A DNA stretch of 64,000 bases. It comes from Polyodon spathula (Eukaryota; Chordata; Actinopteri; Acipenseriformes; Polyodontidae). Each line of letters begins with the position of its first letter. The stretch's first letter is position 1. Below, piece after piece: positions 47,865 to 58,598 of the stretch. The position numbers were made by a program, and so were the translations under genes. Below the pieces are notes generated by a model. That model made no database searches. It worked only from the letters and a program-made list of their open reading frames with translations, and was not told where the DNA came from. The DNA lies in assembly GCF_017654505.1 (NCBI RefSeq), contig NC_054552.1:30168915-30232914 (forward strand), written 5' to 3'.

Positions 47865-49193
47865 AGATAGCAGGGAGGGGGTTAAAATAACTCCCTGCTA
47901 AACATGTGAGAATGCACTGTGGGTGAATGAGCTAAGGGTTTTTGAATTGTGTTAATTGTTTTTATTGTTTAGTTAATCCCCTGCACCTGGTGCTAATTGT
48001 AAATTGGAGCCAGGTGCAGGGTATTTGAGAGAGGCAGCCAGCCTGCTAGGGGCTGCTGCTGAGAGAAGAGCCCGACTGTGAGTGAGAGCAGTCGTACCAG
48101 GAAAAGGTATTGTGTGGAAGTTTTTGTGTCAGGTAAACGGCTTAGCCGTCCTGAGTGTTAGTTAAGTTGCTGGTGGTGTTTAGTCAGAGCTCTAAAGGAG
48201 AGCTAAGTGTTTATTTCTGTTTGTTTCTGTTTTGTTTTCATTTGTGTTTATTAAAAGTGCACAACCGTGCTGAAAAAAATCAATTTCCAAGTCTTGGGTC
48301 TGTTTTTAAAGGGTCAGCGAATGACGTGAGTGCAGAGGATCTTTCACAATATATATATAAATTAGCGCTGGTACAAACACAGGATTTTCATGTCCGGATA
48401 TTCCCTCATAATTTAAATATTTATTTGTTTTTCAAAAAGTAATAAAATCCTTTTATATTGGCTCTGGACGCAGGCAGAGAGCATAGCGGCAGCGGGCGTG
48501 GCTGTGGCCCGTGTGTGTGTTCCTTTATTTACAGCAAGACCTTACAATATGTAACACGTTAAAATAGAAAAATATCCCAGGAGTAAAGAATAAGTTGTGT
48601 AGGCATCACTTTTACCCCGGTGAATTAACTACAACACAATGGATGCTAAACAGCAGTTCAAGTTAAACGCTGTTTTGTTTATTCCCGAAATAAATAATAC
48701 ATAAAATTGTCAATGCTTTTTTAAATTTTTTTCATTCCTTGCCATTTCTTCACAGTAAATAGCGTCCATCGACACGTTTTCATAAAGTAACAGCATGAGG
48801 TTTATTTGGGCCTTTTTGTAGCTGAACACGCAAACCAAAAATTAAATTTAACTTTAAACACTTTAAATAAAACAAACGTGCAAGTGGTGTTGTAAAGTGA
48901 AAGGAAAAAAACTCACCATTTTGGTTCTTTATTACATTCCACATAACATAATATATACGGTATGTATAAAAATCACTCAACATTTTCAGGAAGCTGGGTA
49001 TTGTTTTAAGCGAGGCATTCAGAATGTCGTGCTTGCTTTTTTCTGGCTCGCTCTAAAGCAGCACAATGCGTTTTTGTCCCAGGTGACTATCCATAGAGAT
49101 CACTATGCATGCGTGCGCATAATCTGGTTTGTTTACTTTTTGCTGTCTAAAACTTTTAAATAGAGACTCATGAACTACTGTGTTGATTCTATA

Positions 49194-49275
<82 letters not shown>

Positions 49276-52200
49276 TGAACAGGCTTGGCCGTAGTTCGAG
49301 TTCGTGCCCCTTTAAAAACGTGACTCGGAGATAAAACTTTTAAATTTCGTCGCTTATGCGCAGTTTTATTCAAATTACAAATAAATTAAACAAAAACCTA
49401 GCTCTCATTGAGCACTCCCGAAACACTGGCAGGTCCCTGACTAACGCGCAGGACAGCTACGCTGTTTACCTGTTGCACACTTTTAACACAAAGCTTTAAA
49501 CCAAACCTAGGTTTTACCTCTATATTTGCACACCATCGCAATTGCGCTCTTCACTCTATAGCCACAGCACGAATTAAACAAAAGCAGTTAAATTAAACAA
49601 AACTTGCATTTGCACATGTTTTTAGGCAGGGAGGAATCTGACCCTCCCCTGCCACTTTACTAATATATATATATATACACTCACATATCACATGGAGCTC
49701 TTTTTCATTTGACATTTGTTTAAACTGTGGCTCAAGTTCTGATGAGACGGTAAATAAGTGCAAGGTATATTTGTCATTTGTAGTGAATACGGACATCTGA
49801 CATAATGTCCTCCTTTCTTTTCTCATCAGGACGCATTCTGGACCTGAAGACGGGTACAGTCAAGAAAGAAGGCCAGCAGTCCTCCATGAGAATGTGCATG
49901 GGATCGAGGCGTTCCTTTATCTGTAGATTGAGGTAAAGGCATACCTTCTGGGGACCCATCTTCTCAGGATTAACCTTCAACCTCCTCGATGGGATTCTAC
50001 ACAGTATCTCCTGTGCTGCTGCAGCCTCCCACTTCACATATTTGTTTGCTTGCTTTTCACTACAAAAAAAAGAGAAGTTTCTGATTTTTAACAGACTGGC
50101 TTGTTAGCAGCGTCTATCACCACCCACTGCTCCGCTGTGTTTACCTGAGTGTGAGTCGCTGATTGCTTGTGCAGAAACTCATCGCGTGAGGTTCAGCTTT
50201 CATTGCTGGAATGCAGCTCGTCCAATAGCTTTACTTTTGTTATGACACCTGTCTTCATAAATAAGAGAATGAAGCATGGCTGCCCATTGTTTCCTATCTA
50301 CACTTTTGGGGGCGGCATTCTTTTAGTGTATTGATATTTATCTGCTGAGATCATTGCGCTTTGGTTTTATTTTTTCAAAGATGGGTTTAAAGTTTGACAT
50401 GTGTTTCGTGATTTAAAAGCATTACATTCAGAAAACAATAGTAGAGCTGTAATCAAATTAGAATGCTATTTACTGTAGTCCAGGTTTTTTTTCACCATCT
50501 GTTTGGCAGACATAAAGCTAATCGTGACCTAGCGCTGAAACAACTTGTACACATCTTTGTGTTTTCCATTCATAGGACAGTAGTAATTTGGAACAAAATA
50601 ACTAAAACATCAATGTTAAAAAAAAAAAAAAATAAATAAATACTGGGAGGCTCTGTTCAATTAATAGATATCTTTTGGCAAGGGATATGTGTTGCTTTTG
50701 TACCTTCAGTGTCCTTCCGGCCAATGAGATAAAATTTGAGTGATTGCAATCCTGTAGCATAACTTCTGAATGTTATATCAGCATTAAACAATCATAAATG
50801 GTTTTGTTTAGGTGCGGCAGTGCGCCTTTAGATCACATCTCCTTGAATCGACTGTCCAATATGAGGAAGAGATACAGGTATGGTTTATTGTAATTCATTC
50901 CTCCCTACAGTAGATCCTTGAATTTTGCACATCTGCCAAACTGATTTGTCTGCTATTGTAATATGAACCTTAATACTAATTTCAAATACTTTTACAGCAT
51001 GAAGTAACTTTACAAAAGGATTGTCTGTGTGACAGATTAAAAGTCGCAGTGTCTTACACTGAAAGTAAAATAAATACAATTGACAGACTTCTATTAGTAT
51101 AGCATGATTCCATTGTGAAATGCATTATGTCATTAAACAAGGTGAATCCTTTTTTTCTATCCATGTGCTCTTTATAGAAATGGCTTAGGACCTTCAAAAG
51201 AGGGAGAACCACAGTATTCAGTTGTCCATTGTACAGGATACATCAAAGCGTGGCCCCCAGCAGGTAATTACAATGGTTTCACTTTCACCATTTCGTAGCC
51301 TGTTTTGAGGACCTAAAAAACACGCTGTTGGACAAAAACATTTTTTGATTTTATTTTGAGTACGCTGGCTTAGAAGACCACAGATGTTTGATTTGGTGGC
51401 AGCCATCCTAAGAGAAACATTCCAGCTGACTGTTCATTGAGGGTTTGGGATGGCGAGGGAATATTGGTTCAAGCAAATATGAACTGGCCAGGACATAGAC
51501 TGCCATAGCTAGTTTTTTTTAAAGTTAAATTATGCATGCTGTAACTTGTTTTCTATAAGTCAGTTGGCAGTGATTTAATGGACTCTTCGTTAATTTTCTT
51601 TAGAATAAAGTCAATTTATGAAATGTTAGGGATAATAATCCACTGTCAATAACTTTGAACACCCAATCATAAGGTCTTCAGACATACAAATAAAAAGAAA
51701 GGGATTTTGACTGTCTGTCAATTTTATTTAAGTATTAATGAAAATGAACAGTTAACAGGTATTTCACATGACAGGAGCCGCAGTATGCACATTCACAATG
51801 CATTCATTCAGAAGCTTTGCCCTGGGAGCAGAGGCTAAAATGCCTCTTGCTGGTTATTTGGTATTCTTAAAATAGACCTGTAGATGCATCAGGAACAGTA
51901 CATGTATGCAGCAAGAATCAGTTTTAGTTGAGCAGGTAATTCCTAAGTTTACAATTTGGCAAGATGATATCGGTATGGTCCAGGTCTGACCTGTGTATGC
52001 ATGTGTATATTTATATAACTTATGTTTTTTGTCACCCTGACAACTAAAAGCCTCCTATTTTTGCATTGTAAGTGTAGTCCTCATCTGCAAGTAGTTTTGT
52101 CAGAGGGCTTTTGTAGATTTGACACGTTTTATAGGAATGCACTATAAATTTGCAGTGAATATTTAACATTTTGACATTGAATGGGAATATAAATAACTAT

Positions 52201-52490
52201 GTGCCAGCTACAGGATTAAAACGTAAAGTGGTTTAGGAATGTAACTTATGAACCCTTTCGTGATTTGCCTTCAAAATTATAATACATTGAATTTCACACA
52301 GATATAAACAGAATGCATGTCAAAGTGCAGGACCCATGCTTTCCTTGAATTGTGTTTTCCAAATACAAAGGGTTTTGAATGTTTGTGCAATGTGTAGACC
52401 GCTTGCTTAATGTTTTCAGCCTGGTGAAGTGAATATTTGCATGCAAGTGTTCTGATCTGTTCCTTCTGTGAATTCCTGTTTCATGATTTT

Positions 52491-52524
<34 letters not shown>

Positions 52525-53063
52525 GAGCTTGATGTTCTATAAAAATGTTGGACAGTAAGTGCTGAACATGTGAACAGTGAAGCGGTTGTTACAGCTAGCT
52601 TGGTCTTATCCACTATAAGGAAGTCTGTTTCATTGAAAGGGGCGTCTGACAGGGTATTGTTTAGATGTTGATAAAATTCACTTCAAGAGCTGTACTAACA
52701 AAATTGTGGGATAGACAAAATGCAGGCAAATGGAATGCTTTGTCGGTGTATCTGAATGTTAAGGACTAGGAAAAGGACCATTTTCTTCCCACAAAGATTG
52801 TGGTCTCATTTATGAATGAGTGTCAAAATGAATCACAAGATGAAGGGATTTTTGCTTTTGCTTTTGAAATTTGAAAATTGTCTTTTTTATGTACAATTTT
52901 GTTTTTTTAATGCTGTATTGTGTATGCATTTGGTGCTATCCTCATATAAAACTTACTGGAAATCCTTCACATGAAATATGAACATAATGGATTTTATTGT
53001 AAATCACCAAAGAATGGCATTGTGTTGAGAGAATCTTAATAGCTCCTGTGAATCTTGAGATAG

Positions 53064-53096
<33 letters not shown>

Positions 53097-54077
53097 TTAT
53101 TTATTTTTTGGTAAAATTAAATTCAAGATACTTGGCCTTGTAGTGGTTCTGCTATAGATGCTGTACGAAATACACACGTTAATGTGAAATGATAGGAATG
53201 TTGCTCACTTTAACCAGTAAAACTGTAAATTGACAGAATTTAACAAGCAAAGAACAGAAAAGGTCATTCAAGGTTGGGCCTGCTTTACAGTGATTCAAAA
53301 TGATTTTGTTTGAACTAACCCTGTTTTTTTTTGGATGATTAATTGCTCATGATTGTTAGATACAACTGATCTGTCTAGGCTTGCCCCCCTGAAAGTAATA
53401 AACTCAAGAAATAGTTCACGATGTAATGGAGGTGTTACAGCTGAAATAGTCGGCTCATTAAAAGCAATTAGACAAATGATGTGCTAACGTTTCCGCTTTA
53501 ATGAAAAAAAAAGTACAAAGGAAATACGATTTCAGCATTTACCAGCTGCTGTGGCACAATGAGCTAAATTTAGAAGCCATGTTGGCTGTTATGCACTGAA
53601 TATAATATGTTGTTCTTCTTAGGAATAATTGCAAGCACATTCTTTAGGGTAGGTTTGTTGTCAAGACCCTTCACAATCAGGTGCTTGTATAAACAAACCA
53701 AAAAAAAATGCTGAAATTGGAGCTGAGAGCAAGCCTAGACACATCAGTATTGTCTAATAAACAATCATGATCAATCATTAAAAAAAAAAAAAAAAAATCA
53801 GGGTTAAAAGAAAATCATTTTGAATCCGTCTAAAGTAGGCCCAACCCTGAATAACCCTTTCTGTTCTTTGCTTGTTAAATTCTGTCCATTTACAGTTTTC
53901 CTGGTTAAAGTGAGCAACATTCCTATTGGTGTGTATTTTCAGCCAGCCTATAGCAGAACTGCATCGTTCAGCATGTCATTAACAAACAAAATAATAACAT
54001 TGCTCCCCACAAACTACGGAACCAAAGTTTACCATTCATAAGTGCATTGATATTTTTTAAGGAAAAAAAAGGATGTG

Positions 54078-54118
<41 letters not shown>

Positions 54119-57100
54119 ATCTAGAACAGATGCACACACACATTGACATTCAAGTAATCCCCAATTCTTAAGTGACTACTTGGTCATATACTGGAAATGC
54201 ATAGTGTATTTCTCGCTGTTTAAGTTCCCAATGTTTATAACCACCGATGAACACCAGCATTTAATTTTTTAAATATGGGTGTACCTGTGAATAATGTGAG
54301 CTGTTGAGCTTCATTGTGATACATTCTGAAAATTGCTCACAAGTAATGCATACCTTTTTTCCATTGGAACAGGACCCGAGACACAGGCGTGTGTCCTAAC
54401 AGTACGTGCATACAACATGCTTCTGCCTGTTCTGCTATATTTCGGTAGACTGGGCAATGCTGGTGTGTAATAATATAATATAGTGTATATAATAGTTTGG
54501 AGAAACAATAAGGTCCTCCCTCCCATCCTGTTCAGGGTGGTACCTGTAGTTATCACAACTTGAACTACAGACCTTCTTTCCTCAGAACAGCCCTCTTATT
54601 TCAGCTGTGAATTTACAATAAAAAAAACACTTCTTTGCTGTCTAACCCATTGGCTGCAGGGCAGCAAGAGAAACCACACGCAGAACACCTTGCTGTTTTT
54701 TTTAATAAAGTGAATTTCTGTCTCTGCAATACATACCTTCATTTACCCATCAGGTAACTGGGCAAAATGTAATGTCATTTCAAACGTTGCAACCACTGTG
54801 CATAGTGTGATTTTGAGTTGAATGGAAATTAGGGAACACTTGAACTTGAAATTAAGAGGGCTCAGATTCTTAAATATTGAACAGTGAACCCATGGTTGTA
54901 TATATTCGGGTCAGTTTCATATCTAAATAGACCCCCTATTTAAATTATGAATATATAGCTGTAAAAATCTAACATCTAACAGTCCATGTGCAGAGTTTCT
55001 ATCTGTGTAAAATGTGTGGAACACCACAGGGTTTATTCAGTAAAACGCATTCTGTTTATATTTCAGGGAGCCTTTATAGCAGTTCTGTTAATACACAAGT
55101 AATATGTTATGCATCTTTTATATTATACAGACATTGAACATTACACAGTCTGTAATCTTGGTAAAACCTTTTTGTGACAGAGATAATTTAAAGTAGATCT
55201 CAATGTAAGTCAAATAAATAAGGATGGTCAGGGCAGCTCAGGAAATGGCATTTCTACAGTAAGCTTACAAGGTAATAAAGTCTACACAGGAAGCCCGGTG
55301 CTTGTTGATATGCTCTGTTTGCTCCTGTAAATAGAAAAGCACAGACAGCTTGGAATTTTATTTCCCTGTTACATGACTGCTTACATTTTACACTGGTTTT
55401 CAGACCTTTGCTGTTAGAGCAGCCTTTATGACTTGTGTAAAACATGCACTGCCTCTTCAGAGAAGTGACTTGTCATCTTTTTTTTAGACAGGAAGAGGTA
55501 TTGTCACCCCTGGGTGCTAATAAAAATGTTAATGTAATTGTAAAAGCAGTCTCCCCTGCAGCCAGACAGGAGACTTGTTAATCTGCATTTAAAATGTTTT
55601 AATATAGAAACATCAGTGGACCTTGTCAGACTCCCCTTTTCAAAGAAAAAAAGAATTGCATTAGTGAGGCTGGTTCTGTAGAGTAAGTCAGTCTGGGCTG
55701 TGTTTAGACCGGTCGTTTTGTTCGATGGATTCCAATACAAAAATAGGAAACATTTTATTGTTGCATTATAATTGCAGTGATATTTATATTCTAGTGATGA
55801 ATTGTATGTTTCATAATTTATTTGTTTTGCATTTAATATTGTGAAGGGTAAATAGTGTGCCTCAACTTTTACCAACCACTTATAACCTTAGTAATTGAAG
55901 TCAAATAGATTGTCTTTGGGGGCTGTCTATGTTGGTAAATATACTGTATACTGATCTTCTGTGTCATTGTAACATACAACACAAAACATCTGTACATATT
56001 GTAAAGATTTTGTACACTCAAACTATCAGGCATAATGGACCAAAGAATATTCTACTTGTCGCTTTTTCAGGCATGACCATCCCTGATGAAGATACAGAAG
56101 CAGGACAGACAAGTAAATATTGCCTTGTTGCAATTGGAAGACTTCAGGTATGCTTCTCCCCGCTCCCCATGAGATGAACTGATTGGGGCAGTACTGCAGA
56201 ATACATTCTACCTGCTAATTAAATGAGGGGAGTGGAGGGTCTAGTTGTATTTATTTGTAATAATTATTAGATTTAATAAAAAAAAAACTCAACAATGGGT
56301 TAGTTCCCTCTTGATATTCAGAAGATAATGTATTGTTGTGCATTGTTCCTCAGCGATTCTACCTCTTTCTCAAGCCCGGACCAGTGTTCCCCAGTGATTC
56401 TCACTCTTTCTCTAGCCCAGACCCTCATTTTGAAGTGACTTTCTTGAACTCTTGATAATATTTCTGTGTGCTGTCTTGCTTGAAGGTAACCAGCTCCCCG
56501 GTGTCCATGGATATGAATGGGTTGACGATTCCTACAGAGTTCCTTTCTCGACACAGCTCGGATGGAATTATCACTTTCGTGGATCCGCGCTGCATCAATG
56601 TTATTGGCTACCAACCACAGGTTAGCTTGTTAAACCCAGTTAAGGATTTTCCTTGGCAGCAAATGCAACCTTGAATGTTAAAACTCAGGACTGCTCAAAT
56701 ATTTACAAAATTAGGTTTCTTATTTATTTAAATACTTTTTTGTTTTTTCTTACTATAATCAAAGCTAGTTCGATTGCTTCTGGCATATTAACTCTGTTTC
56801 CATAGAGTGTGCCATTCTGCTCTCGCTGGATCAGAATGTTTTAAGACTCTGAGTCTTGTTAAAAGAATATGCTTTTGTCTGATAAGGTAGGGTTGGAACT
56901 TTCAGCAGGTCAGCCTGACCTTCAGTGCAATGAACTTCTTCACACAGACCTTACACAGATCAACTAATAATATTTTCTACTGGTTTTATATTCTTTGAAA
57001 CAAATTACAGTCATTACAATATTTGTTAGTTTCACAGATGTTCAATTTGTATCCTAAAGATCGTCCTGCTTCCAGTAGCTGTGACAGTCTTGGGTCAGTT

Positions 57101-58551
57101 TCTGCTCTCGGTGAGTCTGTCAAAACCACCACAGGTGTGGGTGACAGTCTTTAAGCCTGATACCTGCAAAAACTTCAATCTTGTTAGATGGTTTCCCAAT
57201 ATACATTCTCATTCCCATCAACACTGGGTAAACCTCAAATAAATTAAGCTGTTTCTATCAAAGAGCCAGACATTTCTGCAGCATACACCTTTCACTCAAA
57301 AAAGGTGCTCGCACCTTGTGCAAGAGAAGATGAGTTTTAGGGTCACTCTGTGACAGAGCCACAGGGGTCGCTGTTGAGCAGTGAGCCAAGGATTCCCCAG
57401 CCGACCTGTTTGAACTGGCGACCTCCAAGATATGGGGCAAATTACTGGATGCTCCACTTGGGAACCCCTGTTAACATTATTCTTGAGCACTGTCCAAGTG
57501 CTGGTGTTTGCACAGTGCACATCATTTTAAGATTGTGCATCTGGCACAGCATGTTCTGTACGTTTTGTTGTTTATTTGACTTAATACATTGTGATTGCTT
57601 ACTCAAGGATCTGCTGGGAAAGGACATCTTGGAGTTCTGCCACCCCGAAGATCAGAGCCACCTGAGGGAGAGCTTTCAACAGGTACACATGTGCCGCTGT
57701 TTTACATGAAGATGCATTCATTTAAACAATAACATTTGCAGGAAAGCTGCCCAATAAATAACCAGAAGTAAAATAAACTTCATTGGATTTTTTAATTCTT
57801 GTTATATTTATATTAATGTGCGGTTTAAAGCCAAGGCAAACCCAGTGTTATTGATAAATAGAACCTTAGTTTATCCAAAACTAAATAAAACATTCAGTAG
57901 CATGAAATCCACTCTGATGAATGCCATTCAAAATCAGCAATGGCAGCTTTCTCTACCTGTTAAAAAGTAGCTGTCATATTTAGTATCTTATTATTTAATT
58001 TAAAAAATATATATATATTTCCAAAGAACAAACTGTTCTTTTCAGAAAATCTTATCCCAAAATGAAAAAAAAAAATTCTCAATTTTATATTGCTGTGTGG
58101 TCACACATTCATCCCATTCCCAGTGAAAAGTACCACATGGCTGTGCCATGCGAAGCCCAGCACTTCCTGGAATTCCTCATTTCCACAGGAGCATGCGTGT
58201 ATCACAAGCAATAAATGGATTTGTTTCTTTTGACTAAGTGTAATCAAATTATTTTGTAAACCAAGTTATGCCCTGGCACAAACAGACAAGCAACAACATA
58301 ATTTGATTGAATTTGTTTTTGGAGGCATTATCAGTGGTAGCCAAACCACTTCTAAGATTTAAATAAAACAATTGGCAGCTTGACCATATTTTGTTCTTCA
58401 GCTACATGCACTAACATTGTGTTAGACCTGACGAATATTAATACATATTTATGCAAACGCCTTTACATTTCCAAATGTAAACTGCAGTGCCTCTTAATAA
58501 CAATGAAAACTCCTGTTTCTTTTTAATGCTCATTGCACTGAATAGAACCAC

Positions 58552-58598
<47 letters not shown>

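Larger units (their letters stand above)
39313..49829 (+). other. ARNT2 intron 6, rich in repeats
   Basis: A 10.5-kb intron. It contains a poly-A tract (39616-39651), a 49-bp minisatellite (40426-40758), long (AT)n and (CA)n arrays, the Tc1-like relic (43270-44476) and probable insertions at 47.8-49.7 kb. I see no additional exon in it. Confidence 0.7.
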
